A stretch of DNA of 64,000 nt from Pseudomonadota bacterium (lineage in GTDB: Bacteria; Pseudomonadota; Gammaproteobacteria; Burkholderiales; Burkholderiaceae_C). The position numbers and the translations under genes are program-made. The DNA lies in assembly GCA_021819435.1 (NCBI GenBank), contig JAKARB010000009.1:124001-188000 (forward strand). The letters run 5' to 3'. Positions within the stretch are counted from its first letter, which is position 1. Each line of letters begins with the position of its first letter. Below, in pieces: positions 45,128-53,781 of this stretch. The notes beneath the pieces are model-generated. The model worked only from the letters and a program-made list of their open reading frames with translations. It did not search any database and had not been told where the DNA came from.

Positions 45128-47560
45128 TCATTGCAACAGGCGCGCGGGGTCGGCGTCGAGCTTGGCCAGGGCCTCGCGGGTGGCGCGCGTGGTCAAAGAC
45201 TCCTCTTCCAGCGGCACCATCAGGCCGGCCTGCAAGAAGGCGCCCAGCCGATGCAACTGGAACAACACCCCGCGCCCGCCCGGTGTCACGAACAAGCTCA
45301 ATTGTTTGTGCAGGCCTTGCCAGGCCAACTGCACATGCTCATGACGCCCCCGGTAGTCGAGGTTGAACCAGGCGCCGATCTGCAACTCGCGCGCCCAAGC
45401 CTGCATGGCGGGTGTCGGCATCGAGCCACCCTCGGCCACGATTTCGAGGTCTTCCGTCTCGTGGCCGGAGAGATCGCGCAGGGTGTCGGCGTCCAGCTCG
45501 ACGCCGGTGAGATCGGGCAACAGCTCGTCGAGTGCTTCCAGGCGCTGGGTGAGCTCTCGCAGCATGGTCGACGACAACGGCGCCGACCGCGCCGAGAAGG
45601 CCGACGCCAGGGCCGTGTTGAGAACCTGGATGTGGCGGTCCTGGGCTTCGACGGGCAGGCCGGCGCGCATCATGCCCTCGCGCACAGTCTTGAGCAGCGG
45701 CGGCAGGCGGCGCAGCACCTCGGCGCGCTCTTCGCGCGAGGTCTTCGCGCTGGCCGACCAGATCAGGTCGGCGGCGGCGTGCTTGAGCGCGCGGGTGGCG
45801 TCGCTGGCCTGCCCATGCTGCACGGCGCTGTGCGCCAGCACATCGGCCCAGACGCGGAACAGGAAGTCGCGCACGCCCTCGTGCACCGGCACCGACTCCA
45901 GCATCTTGCGCAGCTCGATCGTGTACTGGATGGCCCAGGTCTCGCGCTGCTCGACCTGCTGGGCCAGCGAGATGCCCTTGCGGCCAGCGGCATGCTCATC
46001 GCGGAAATAGGTTTCCAGGAAACGCTCGAACTCGGTCAGCACGGTCTGGAAAACCTTGCGCCCGGTGTCGGGGTAGGCCTCGACCACCTGCACCACGCGC
46101 CGGATCTCGCGGTGCAAGGCGTCCTCGCCTTCCTGGGCGCCGGCCACAAAGCCCATCACGCACGAGCCCATGCGGTCGATCAGGCGGCGCGCCGGGTGGC
46201 TGATGGAAGCGAAAAAGTCAGGTTCGCTGACGGCCACGCGCAGCACCGGCATCTGCAGTCGGGCAAACCAGATTCGGATACCGGCCGGCAGCCGCTCTTC
46301 CATCAGGATGGCCTGGAACAGCAAGGCCACCACCTCGATCGTGGCGCGCTCGGTCGGGTTGCCGGCCGCCTTCTTGAGGATGGCACGGTGATGGTCGAGG
46401 TCGCGCAGGGCCGCCTCAGGGGTCGTGGGGGCGCTGCCATCGGCAGGCTCGGCACGACGCCGAACCGTCTCGCCCACATGGCGGATGGCCAGCCCCAGCG
46501 GGGTCGAAACCGGCGCAGGCGATCGCAAGACGGCGTCCGGACGGGTGGGCACGAAGCCCGGCACGTGACGGGCCACGAACTGGTTGAACTGCCCAAGCAA
46601 AGCCTGCGACTGAACCGCCATGCGCCCCAACCCGGGCACTTGGGTGAGCATGCGGGTCTCGTCGTAGGCATGGCCCAAAGGCTGCAAGCCGCTGTTGCCG
46701 ACGGAGGGCATGCCCGAACCGCTGCTGGGTGCCACCAAGCCAGAGCCAGAAGGGCTCCAGCCCCCGCTACCGCTACCGCCACCACCACCGCCGCCGCCGC
46801 CACCACGCAGGCTGGACACCGTGTCCAGGTCCATCGGGCGACTGGGCATCACGCCGGGCGCCGCCCTGCGGATGAAAGGCCGCAGATCGATCTCAGGCCG
46901 CACACCCTGATGCAGCAGGGCCTCGTTGGCGGCGTGATACGCCTCCTGCGCCCAGTTCGACACCTCCTGGTGCAACACGTTTTGCAAGGTCTGCCAATGC
47001 TGCATCGACAACTCGGCCGCCAACCAGGCGTCCAGCACCTGCCGGGCAATCCAGGCCGCCCCCAGCACATCCTGCTGCCCAAGACTCGTGTCGACCGCCC
47101 CGTTGACGGATTGCAGCCGCGCATTGAGGTCGGTGTATTCCTGCCCGGCCAGGTCGGCGATGGCCTGAGCCAACCTGGAAGCGGTCAGGCCCTGCTCGAC
47201 CTCTCTGTCGTCGACCAGGCTGAGGGGGATGTCAACAGGCACACCGGCCGATGCGCCCGAAGAACCGGCTCCCTCGGAGATGCCACCGCCCCGCACGCTC
47301 AAAGCCCGGCCCAGGCGCACATCGGAGAGCGCCTGACCGAGCTGAGTGGTGAGGATCTGATGCCAGCCCCGCACGGCACGCGGCAGGTCGAGCACCAAGT
47401 CTCGGCGGCGGGCATGCAGCGCCGGCTCCGCCGATTGCGTGGCCAGGTTGCGCGCGCCGTCCAGGCACGCCTGCACCAACCCCCGGGCGCCGTGGATCAG
47501 CGCCTCGAGGTGCGTGACGCGGGCACCCTGGGCAAGGGCTCGGTGAGAGGCCAATGTCAT
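45128..47560 (-). CDS. DUF1631-family protein
   Basis: 810 residues. It matches the DUF1631 family: early region LIHGARGLVQACLDGARNL, middle segments (RRLIDRMGSCVMGFVAGAQE, GRKVFQTVLTEFERFLETYF, PPLLKTVREGMMRAG) and a C-terminal beta-rich part (ELQIGAWFNLDYRGRHEHVQ, LAWQGLHKQLSLFVTPGGRG). A polyglycine run of at least nine residues (~256-265) splits it. Function is not established; related genes are sometimes mislabelled thymidine phosphorylase. The ATG at 47560 lies 2 bases from the T-tract of the secF terminator, so either read-through supplies the message or the true start is further in. It precedes the msh run. Confidence 0.88.
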   Translation of the reverse strand: MTLASHRALAQGARVTHLEALIHGARGLVQACLDGARNLATQSAEPALHARRRDLVLDLPRAVRGWHQILTTQLGQALSDVRLGRALSVRGGGISEGAGSSGASAGVPVDIPLSLVDDREVEQGLTASRLAQAIADLAGQEYTDLNARLQSVNGAVDTSLGQQDVLGAAWIARQVLDAWLAAELSMQHWQTLQNVLHQEVSNWAQEAYHAANEALLHQGVRPEIDLRPFIRRAAPGVMPSRPMDLDTVSSLRGGGGGGGGGGSGSGGWSPSGSGLVAPSSGSGMPSVGNSGLQPLGHAYDETRMLTQVPGLGRMAVQSQALLGQFNQFVARHVPGFVPTRPDAVLRSPAPVSTPLGLAIRHVGETVRRRAEPADGSAPTTPEAALRDLDHHRAILKKAAGNPTERATIEVVALLFQAILMEERLPAGIRIWFARLQMPVLRVAVSEPDFFASISHPARRLIDRMGSCVMGFVAGAQEGEDALHREIRRVVQVVEAYPDTGRKVFQTVLTEFERFLETYFRDEHAAGRKGISLAQQVEQRETWAIQYTIELRKMLESVPVHEGVRDFLFRVWADVLAHSAVQHGQASDATRALKHAAADLIWSASAKTSREERAEVLRRLPPLLKTVREGMMRAGLPVEAQDRHIQVLNTALASAFSARSAPLSSTMLRELTQRLEALDELLPDLTGVELDADTLRDLSGHETEDLEIVAEGGSMPTPAMQAWARELQIGAWFNLDYRGRHEHVQLAWQGLHKQLSLFVTPGGRGVLFQLHRLGAFLQAGLMVPLEEESLTTRATREALAKLDADPARLLQ

Positions 47561-47561
47561 G

Positions 47562-47603
47562 AAAAAAGCCGGCCGGTGCCTCTCTGCAAAGGCACCAACC
47601 GGC
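47562..47603 (-). terminator. Strong intrinsic terminator after secF
   Basis: On the minus strand a 14-bp stem (GCCGGTTGGTGCCT with AGGCACCGGCCGGC, two G-U pairs), an 8-base loop and TTTTTT. It ends the yajC-secD-secF message 31 bases after the secF stop. The T-tract is only 2 bases before the annotated ATG of the DUF1631 gene. Confidence 0.92.
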
Positions 47604-47633
47604 CTGGATGAGTTTTCCGGTTATCGCCCGACT

Positions 47634-48662
47634 CTACACCACCGCCCCGGCGTGCGGGTCGTTCGGATCCACATCCTTGCGGGTCGGCTTGACGAGGTCT
47701 TCGCGCTTGACACCCAACCACATCGCCAGGGCCGCCGCCACGAACACCGAGGAGTAGATGCCGAAGACGATGCCGATGGTCAGGGCCAGCGCGAAGTAAT
47801 GCAGCGTCGGGCCGCCGAAGATCAGCATGGCCAGCACCATGGCTTCGGTTGAGCCGTGGGTGATGATGGTCCGGCTCATCGTCGAGGTGATGGCGTGGTC
47901 GATGACCTCGGGCGTCGACATCTTGCGGAACTTGCGGAAGGCCTCGCGGATCCGGTCGAAGATCACCACCGACTCGTTGACCGAGTAGCCCAGCACCGCC
48001 AGGATGGCCGCCAGCACCGACAGCGAGAACTCCCACTGGAAGAAGGCGAAGAAGCCCAGGATGATGACCACGTCGTGCAGGTTGGCGATGATGCCGGCCA
48101 CAGCGAACTTCCACTCGAAGCGAATCGCCAAATAAGCCATGATGCCCAGCACGGTCACGCCCAGGGCGAGCAGCCCATCGCGGGCGAGCTCGTCGCCCAC
48201 CTGTGGGCCGACGAATTCCGAGCGCTGCAAGGTCACCGGCTCGGTGCTGGCGCCATTGGCAGCGGTCAGGCAGACCTGGCGGTCACCCTTCTCCGTGGCC
48301 TGCGTGCCGATCTGGCCGCCCTCGGCCGAGCAAAGCGCGCCGAACACCTTGCCCACCAGTTCGGCCTGCTTCATCTCGCCACGCAGCGGGATGCGGATGA
48401 GCACGTCGCGCGAAGTGCCGAAGTTCTGCACCTGGACTTCACCGAGGTGCAGGGACTCGACCGCCTCGCGGGTCTTGGCCAGGTTGGCGGTCTGGGCGTA
48501 CTGCACCTCGATGAGCGACCCACCGGTGAACTCGATGGAAAAGTGCAGGCCCCGCGTGACCAGGAAGAAGACGGCGGCGGCGAAGGTCAAGAACGAGATG
48601 ACGTTGAAGACCAGCGCATGCCGCATGAACGGGATGTCGCGCTTGATGCGGAAAAATTCCAT
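47634..48662 (-). CDS. secF: Protein translocase subunit SecF
   Basis: 342 residues. Six membrane helices: the first at ~16-35 (LVFNVISFLTFAAAVFFLVT), the others from ~165 on, separated by a periplasmic domain. Family motifs: FSIEFTGGSLIEV, GVTVLGIMAYLAIRFEWKFA, VLGYSVNESVVIFDRIREAF and STEAMVLAMLIFGGPTLHYF. SecF works with SecD to pull exported proteins using the proton-motive force. A His/Asp-containing tail (DVDPNDPHAGAVV) is normal. It follows secD by 21 bases and is closed by a strong terminator. Confidence 0.96.
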   Translation of the reverse strand: MEFFRIKRDIPFMRHALVFNVISFLTFAAAVFFLVTRGLHFSIEFTGGSLIEVQYAQTANLAKTREAVESLHLGEVQVQNFGTSRDVLIRIPLRGEMKQAELVGKVFGALCSAEGGQIGTQATEKGDRQVCLTAANGASTEPVTLQRSEFVGPQVGDELARDGLLALGVTVLGIMAYLAIRFEWKFAVAGIIANLHDVVIILGFFAFFQWEFSLSVLAAILAVLGYSVNESVVIFDRIREAFRKFRKMSTPEVIDHAITSTMSRTIITHGSTEAMVLAMLIFGGPTLHYFALALTIGIVFGIYSSVFVAAALAMWLGVKREDLVKPTRKDVDPNDPHAGAVV

Positions 48663-48683
48663 GGTGTCGTGCTCCGCTGCGGT

Positions 48684-50540
48684 TTATGCCTGGGGCTTCC
48701 AGACCTGTCCGATGGACACGCCCTTGAGCTTCTTCTGACGGCCATACCAGAGGTTGACCAGCCCGCGCGAGAAGAACACCGCCGAGAACATCGAGGTCAG
48801 GATGCCCAGGCAGTGCACCACGGCGAAGCCGCGCACCGGGCCCGAGCCAAAGGCCAGCAACGCCAGGCCCGCGATCAGGGTGGTGACGTTGGAGTCCAGG
48901 ATGGTCGCCCAGGCATGTTCATAACCAGCGTGGATGGCCGTCTGCGGCGCCGAGCCGCTGCGCAGCTCTTCGCGAATCCGCTCGTTGATCAGCACATTCG
49001 AGTCGATGGCCATGCCCAGCGTCAGCGCGATGGCCGCGATGCCCGGCAGCGTCAGCGTGGCTTGCAGCATCGACAGCACCGCCACCAGCAGCAGCAGGTT
49101 CACCGACAGCGCGATGGTCGAGAACACGCCGAACAGCATGTAATAGATCACCATGAAGATGGCGATGGCCGTGAAGCCGTAGACCAGCGAGCTGAAGCCC
49201 TGCGCGATGTTCTCGGCGCCCAGGCTGGGGCCGACGGTGCGCTCTTCGATGATCTCCATCGGCGCGGCCAGCGAGCCTGCGCGCAGCAGCAGCGCGGTGT
49301 CGGCCGACTCTTCCGGCGACATGCGACCGGAGATCTGCACGCGGCCACCCGAGATCTCGCCACGGATGACCGGGGCGGTGACGACCTCGCCCTTGCCCTT
49401 CTCGAACAGGATGATGGCCATGCGCTTGCCCACGTTCTCGCGGGTGACGTCGCGGAAGATGCGCGCGCCGCGCGAATCGAGCGTGAGGTGCACGGCGGGC
49501 TCGTGGTTCTCGTCGAAGCCCGATTGCGCGTCGTTCAGGTTGTCACCGGTGAGCACCACCTGGCGCTTGACGATGACGGGCACGCCGCTGCGCTCAAGGT
49601 AGCGCTCGGAGCCAAACGGCACCATGCCGCCAGACAGCGCGGCCTGGGCCTCGGTGCTCTCGTCGACCATGCGCACCTCCAGCGTGGCGGTGCGGCCGAT
49701 GATGTCCTTGGCCTTGGCGGTGTCCTGCACGCCAGGCAGTTGCACGACGATGCGGTCGGCGCCCTGCTGCTGGATCACCGGCTCGGCCACGCCGAGTTCG
49801 TTGATCCGGTTGTGCAGGGTGGTGATGTTCTGCTTGAGGGCCTGGTCCTGGATGGCGCGCTCGGAAGCGGGCTTGAGCGTGCCGACCAGGGTGACATCGC
49901 CCGACTCGTCGGTGCCATCGGTCCAGGCCATGTCACGCGCGGTGTCGCTGACCACGCCACGGGCGGTGTCGCGGGTGGCGGCATCGCGGAAGCGCACGAC
50001 CACGTTGTTGCCATCGCGACGGATGCCGCTGTGGCGGATGTCCTTGTCGCGCAGCACGGTGCGGACGTCGCCCGAAATGCTCTCGGCCTTCTGCGTGAGC
50101 GCGGCCTTCATGTCGACCTGCATCAGGAAGTGCACGCCGCCGCGCAGGTCCAGGCCCAGGAACATCGGGTGAGCGCCCAGGCTGCGCAGCCAGTGCGGCG
50201 AGCGCGAGACCAGGTTCAGCGCGACGATGTAGCGCGGGTCGGAGGCATCGGGGTTGTAGGCGCGGTTGATCGCGTCACGGGCCTTGATCTGGGTGTCCGT
50301 GTCCTTGAAGCGGGCGCGCACCGAGGTGCCGTCGAGCTCGATGAAGTCAGGCGTGACGCCAGCGTCCTTGAGCACGGTCTCGACGCGTGCCACATCGGCC
50401 TGAGCCAGCTTGATCGTGGCCTTGCCGCTGGAGAGCTGCACCGCCGGTGCCTCGCCAAAGAAATTGGGCAGGGTGTAGATCAGGCCGACCAGCAGGGCCA
50501 CGGCGATGATCAGGTACTTCCACCAGGGGTAGCGGTTCAT
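48684..50540 (-). CDS. secD: Protein translocase subunit SecD
   Basis: 618 residues. N-terminal helix YPWWKYLIIAVALLVGLIYT followed by LPNFFGE; large periplasmic region with LGLDLRGGVHFLMQVDM; five C-terminal helices with LPGIAAIALTLGMAIDSNV, LINERIREELRSG and GYEHAWATILDSNVTTLIAG. Standard size for proteobacterial SecD. Located between yajC and secF on one strand. Confidence 0.97.
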   Translation of the reverse strand: MNRYPWWKYLIIAVALLVGLIYTLPNFFGEAPAVQLSSGKATIKLAQADVARVETVLKDAGVTPDFIELDGTSVRARFKDTDTQIKARDAINRAYNPDASDPRYIVALNLVSRSPHWLRSLGAHPMFLGLDLRGGVHFLMQVDMKAALTQKAESISGDVRTVLRDKDIRHSGIRRDGNNVVVRFRDAATRDTARGVVSDTARDMAWTDGTDESGDVTLVGTLKPASERAIQDQALKQNITTLHNRINELGVAEPVIQQQGADRIVVQLPGVQDTAKAKDIIGRTATLEVRMVDESTEAQAALSGGMVPFGSERYLERSGVPVIVKRQVVLTGDNLNDAQSGFDENHEPAVHLTLDSRGARIFRDVTRENVGKRMAIILFEKGKGEVVTAPVIRGEISGGRVQISGRMSPEESADTALLLRAGSLAAPMEIIEERTVGPSLGAENIAQGFSSLVYGFTAIAIFMVIYYMLFGVFSTIALSVNLLLLVAVLSMLQATLTLPGIAAIALTLGMAIDSNVLINERIREELRSGSAPQTAIHAGYEHAWATILDSNVTTLIAGLALLAFGSGPVRGFAVVHCLGILTSMFSAVFFSRGLVNLWYGRQKKLKGVSIGQVWKPQA

Positions 50541-50584
50541 GCGGTCCTCGGCTGCGCTTTGTTTTCAGGGCGCGATCAATTCAA

Positions 50585-50911
50585 TCACTTGCTGACGGTG
50601 CCCTTGGGCAGCACCTGGACGATGGCCACGCGCTGAACCTGCAGCTCCACGCCGTTGGCGACTTCGATGTGGGCGTAGGTGTCGCCCAGCTTGCTGATCT
50701 TGCCGATCACGCCGCCTTGCGTGACCACCTCGTCGCCCTTGGAGAGCGCCTCGAGCATGGCCTTGACTTCCTTTTGCCGCTTCATCTGGGGGCGGATCAT
50801 CACGAAGTACAGCACGACGAACATCAGCAGCAGGGGCAGCATGCTCATCAGGCCACCGGAGGCGCTGGCGGCGGGGGCGGCGGCTTGGGCGTAGGCGTCG
50901 GAAATCAACAC
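50585..50911 (-). CDS. yajC: Sec translocon accessory protein YajC
   Basis: 108 residues. A single N-terminal membrane helix (GLMSMLPLLLMFVVLYFVMI) followed by RPQMKRQKEVKAMLEALSKG, the YajC signature, then DEVVTQGGVIGKISKLGDTY. Small inner-membrane partner of SecDF, first in the operon; 44 bases separate it from secD. Confidence 0.95.
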   Translation of the reverse strand: MLISDAYAQAAAPAASASGGLMSMLPLLLMFVVLYFVMIRPQMKRQKEVKAMLEALSKGDEVVTQGGVIGKISKLGDTYAHIEVANGVELQVQRVAIVQVLPKGTVSK

Positions 50912-51082
50912 GGCTTAAGGTCCTTCTCGAACAAAGGGCCGAGGCGCCGGAGCCCCCGCGCGACATGCGCGAAAGCCCGGCACGCCGGCCGAAAGTGGCT
51001 CAGATTGTATGCGGCGGATGTGAAGGCGCATTCACACGCGCTCCACGGCCTTCGCCAGGGGGCCGTCGCGCCTCAACGCATG

Positions 51083-51379
51083 TCAAAGCACGTACTTGAC
51101 CTGCGGCAGGCTGGTCAGGGCGCGGTAGATGTTGTCGAGCTGCTCGCGGCTGGTCGCGGTGACGATCACCGTCAGGCCGACGTAGTTGCCGCTGCTGCTC
51201 GGGCGGCGCTCCAGCGTGGCGGCGTCGAAGGCCGGGTCGTGCTGCACGGCCACGGCGACGACCGAGGCCACGAATTCCTCGTGATGAGGCCCCATGACCT
51301 TGATCGGAAAGCGGCTCGGGTACTCGATGAGCGACTCTTCTGGGGGGATCGGCGGGTTGACGGGTTGGTGCGTGCTCAT
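51083..51379 (-). CDS. ybeD: YbeD-like protein (DUF493)
   Basis: 98 residues from the ATG at 51379 with GAGG upstream. Contains LIEYPSRFPIKVMG and FVASVVAVAVQHDPAFDA, then SSSGNYVGLTVIVTATSREQ and IYRALTSLPQVKYVL. This is the ACT-like YbeD family found beside D-Ala-D-Ala carboxypeptidase and lipoate genes. Biochemical function is unknown. It lies 8 bases after the PBP5-type gene, likely in one operon. Confidence 0.9.
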   Translation of the reverse strand: MSTHQPVNPPIPPEESLIEYPSRFPIKVMGPHHEEFVASVVAVAVQHDPAFDAATLERRPSSSGNYVGLTVIVTATSREQLDNIYRALTSLPQVKYVL

Positions 51380-51387
51380 GCCGGTCC

Positions 51388-52632
51388 TCACTGGATGCTC
51401 AGGCGCAAGGCGTCCCAGGCGCGGCCCAGCCAGCCGGCCGCCGGCACGTCGTCGAGCGACTGCAGCGGCAGGGTCTGCCAGGGCTGGCCATTGAGCGTGA
51501 CCTGCAGGCGGCCAACCGACTGGCCCTTGCTCAAGGGAGCGAGCAGCGGGTCATTGCGCGTCACCACCGTCTTGACGGCGGCGGCCTGCCCGCGCGGCAC
51601 CACCACCACGATGGGCTGCGTGCGGCCCAGGCGCGCCGAATTGACCGCGCCCTTCCAGACCTGGGCGGTGCTGACCGGCTGGTTGGCGTCGAACAGCTTG
51701 ACCACGTCGAAGGCGCTGTGCCCCCAGTTGAGCAGCTTCTGGCTCTCGTTGGCGCGGGCCTCGGGCGAGGCGGCGCCCAGCACCACGCTCAGCAGGCGGC
51801 GCTCGCCACCGGCCGTGGGGCGCTTGGAGGTGGAGATCAGGCAGTAGCCGGCGTTGTCGGTGTACCCCGTCTTCAGGCCGTCGACCGTCGGGTCGCGGAA
51901 CAGCAGCAGGTTGCGGTTGCCCTGTTTGATGCCGTTGAAGGTGAACTCCTTCATCGAGTAGTACGGCAGCGAATTCGGGAAGTCGGTGATCAGGCGCGTG
52001 GCGATGATCGACAGCTCGCGTGCCGTGCTCAGGTGGCCGGGCGCGGTCAGGCCCTCGGGGTTGGCGAACTTGGTCTGCTTGAGGCCGAAGGCCTGGGCCT
52101 GGCGGTTCATCATCTCGACAAACACCTCGACCGTGCCGCCCACACCTTCGGCCAGGGCCACGGTGGCGTCGTTGCCGCTCTGCACGATCATGCCCTTGAT
52201 GAGGTCATCGACCTTGACGCGACTGTTGACGTTGATGAACGAGCGCGAGGCGCCGGTCATGCCCGTGCGCCAGGCGCGCTCCGAGACGGGCAGGTCTTGC
52301 GTCAGCGAGAGCTTGCCGTCCTTCAAGGCCTGGAAGACCAGGTAGGCCGTCATCAGCTTGGTCAGCGATGCGGGCTCGACGGGCTGGTCGGCGTTGCGCG
52401 CGGCCAGCGTCTGGCGCGAGGAAAGGTCTTGCAGGATGAAGGCGCGCGCCGCCACCTCGGGCGGCTGTGGCATGGCCTGGGTGGGTTCGGCGAAGAGCGC
52501 GGCTTGCACTGAGGCGGCTGGCGCGGACTGGTTTTGCGCGACAGCGCTCAAAGAAGAAAGGGACAGCGCCACGGCCACCAAGGCCGAAGTGGTCGCGCCC
52601 AGCAGGTGGCGGCGGGAAGGGGAAGCAGTCAT
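51388..52632 (-). CDS. dacC: D-alanyl-D-alanine carboxypeptidase, PBP5/6 type
   Basis: 414 residues from the ATG at 52632; an in-frame start at 52695 is possible. Signal peptide ends ALSLSSLSAVAQ. Penicillin-binding motifs: SLTK (acylated serine, PASLTKLM), SGN (VQSGNDATVALAEG) and KTG (LKTGYTDNAGYCL). A C-terminal beta domain and amphipathic tail (WLGRAWDALRLSIQ) anchor it to the inner membrane. It trims pentapeptides in the periplasm. The symbol dacC is chosen for the PBP5/6 group; dacA would be equally defensible. Followed by ybeD. Confidence 0.93.
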   Translation of the reverse strand: MTASPSRRHLLGATTSALVAVALSLSSLSAVAQNQSAPAASVQAALFAEPTQAMPQPPEVAARAFILQDLSSRQTLAARNADQPVEPASLTKLMTAYLVFQALKDGKLSLTQDLPVSERAWRTGMTGASRSFINVNSRVKVDDLIKGMIVQSGNDATVALAEGVGGTVEVFVEMMNRQAQAFGLKQTKFANPEGLTAPGHLSTARELSIIATRLITDFPNSLPYYSMKEFTFNGIKQGNRNLLLFRDPTVDGLKTGYTDNAGYCLISTSKRPTAGGERRLLSVVLGAASPEARANESQKLLNWGHSAFDVVKLFDANQPVSTAQVWKGAVNSARLGRTQPIVVVVPRGQAAAVKTVVTRNDPLLAPLSKGQSVGRLQVTLNGQPWQTLPLQSLDDVPAAGWLGRAWDALRLSIQ

Positions 52633-52734
52633 GCCGGCAATATGGAGGGAAGAAGGGGTGAACACAAGGAAGAGGATGCAAAGTTTTGCAAGCACGCGTG
52701 CCGCGCACCCGCTGCGAGCGGTGGGGCCAGGTGC

Positions 52735-53415
52735 TCAGCCTGCGGCCTCGCGGGCGGCCTCGGCCCGCAGGTGGCGCAGCACAATGTCGCGCAGGCCACC
52801 GAGCTGCCCATGGAAGAAGTGCCCCGCGCCTGGCACCACCGTGACAGGCAACTGCTGAGGCCGTGCCCAGTCGAGGATCGCCCCCAGCGGCACCACGTCG
52901 TCGGACTCGCCCTGCACAACCAGGGTGTGAGCCGGCACGGTGGGCACCTCGAAGCGCGAAGCAGCGGGGCTGACCAGCACCACGGTGGACGGCGCGCGCA
53001 CCGCCGGCTGATCGGCCGCCGCCTGCAACAAGCGGCTGGCCGCCTGAGCCGCCACGTAGCCGCCAAACGAAAAGCCCGCCAGCGCCAGGGGCCGGCCGGC
53101 GAGCGCTGGGTCGCTCAGGTGATGGGCCACCACCGCGAGCAGGTCGGAGGTTTCGCCCCGGCCCTCGTCGTACTGGCCTTCCGACTGGCCCACCCCACGG
53201 AAATTGAAACGCACCGCGCGCCAGCCGGCCAACACGAAGGCGCGCACCAGCGTGTGAACCACCTTGTTGTCCATCGTGCCGCCCATGAGCGGGTGTGGGT
53301 GGGCGATGACAGCCAGGCCGCGCGGCGTGGTGCCGTGGCCTGCCGGCTCTTCGACCACGACCTCGATCTGGCCGGCTGGTCCGTCGATGAGCAATGAAGC
53401 GGGGCGTCCGATCAT
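52735..53415 (-). CDS. Alpha/beta hydrolase
   Basis: 226 residues. Serine hydrolase fold with oxyanion HPHPLMGGTMDNKV, nucleophile elbow GFSFGGYVA, the acid-loop region GESDDVVPLGAI and a histidine in PGAGHFFHGQL. The NKVV start and HPHPL motif match small CocE/YcjY-type hydrolases widespread in proteobacteria. Substrate unknown. It follows the ferredoxin gene by 29 bases on the same strand. Confidence 0.88.
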   Translation of the reverse strand: MIGRPASLLIDGPAGQIEVVVEEPAGHGTTPRGLAVIAHPHPLMGGTMDNKVVHTLVRAFVLAGWRAVRFNFRGVGQSEGQYDEGRGETSDLLAVVAHHLSDPALAGRPLALAGFSFGGYVAAQAASRLLQAAADQPAVRAPSTVVLVSPAASRFEVPTVPAHTLVVQGESDDVVPLGAILDWARPQQLPVTVVPGAGHFFHGQLGGLRDIVLRHLRAEAAREAAG

Positions 53416-53444
53416 GTTGATTCGCCGCGATGTCGCCTCAGGCC

Positions 53445-53771
53445 TCAGCGGCCCACGTCATCAGGCAGCTCCAGGCGCTCGACGACCTCGCCGCCCAGCA
53501 GGTGACGATCAACGATCTCGTCGATGTCGCTCTGATCGACGAAGGTGTACCAGGTGCCTTCCGGGTAGACCACCGCCACGGGCCCACCCGCGCAGCGGTC
53601 AAGGCAGCCAGCCTTGTTGACTCGCACGCCACCCTTGCCGTTGCGACCGGCCGCAGCCACGCGGGCCTTGCAGTGATCAAAGCCCGCCTTGGCGGCGTGA
53701 TCAGCGCAACTGGCTTCGCCATTGACGCGCTGGTTCAGGCAAAAAAAGATGTGACGCTCGTAATAGGCCAT
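53445..53771 (-). CDS. Thioredoxin-like [2Fe-2S] ferredoxin
   Basis: 108 residues from the ATG at 53771. The four cluster cysteines fit the thioredoxin-like [2Fe-2S] pattern: Cys11 and Cys22 (FFCLNQRVNGEASC) and Cys56 and Cys60 (GCLDRC). The central KGGVRVNKAGCLDRCAGGP and VVYPEGTWYTFV segments are typical. An electron carrier; its partner is not evident. Sits 10 bases after the VanZ gene and before the hydrolase gene, on one strand. Confidence 0.9.
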   Translation of the reverse strand: MAYYERHIFFCLNQRVNGEASCADHAAKAGFDHCKARVAAAGRNGKGGVRVNKAGCLDRCAGGPVAVVYPEGTWYTFVDQSDIDEIVDRHLLGGEVVERLELPDDVGR

Positions 53772-53781
53772 GCAGAGGATT

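Noticed and set aside
44900-50636. Very long plus-strand frames (over 900 codons each) opposite DUF1631 and secDF
   Set aside because: Opposite strand holds conserved proteins; the plus frames are rich in His, Gln, Arg and Gly with no motif.
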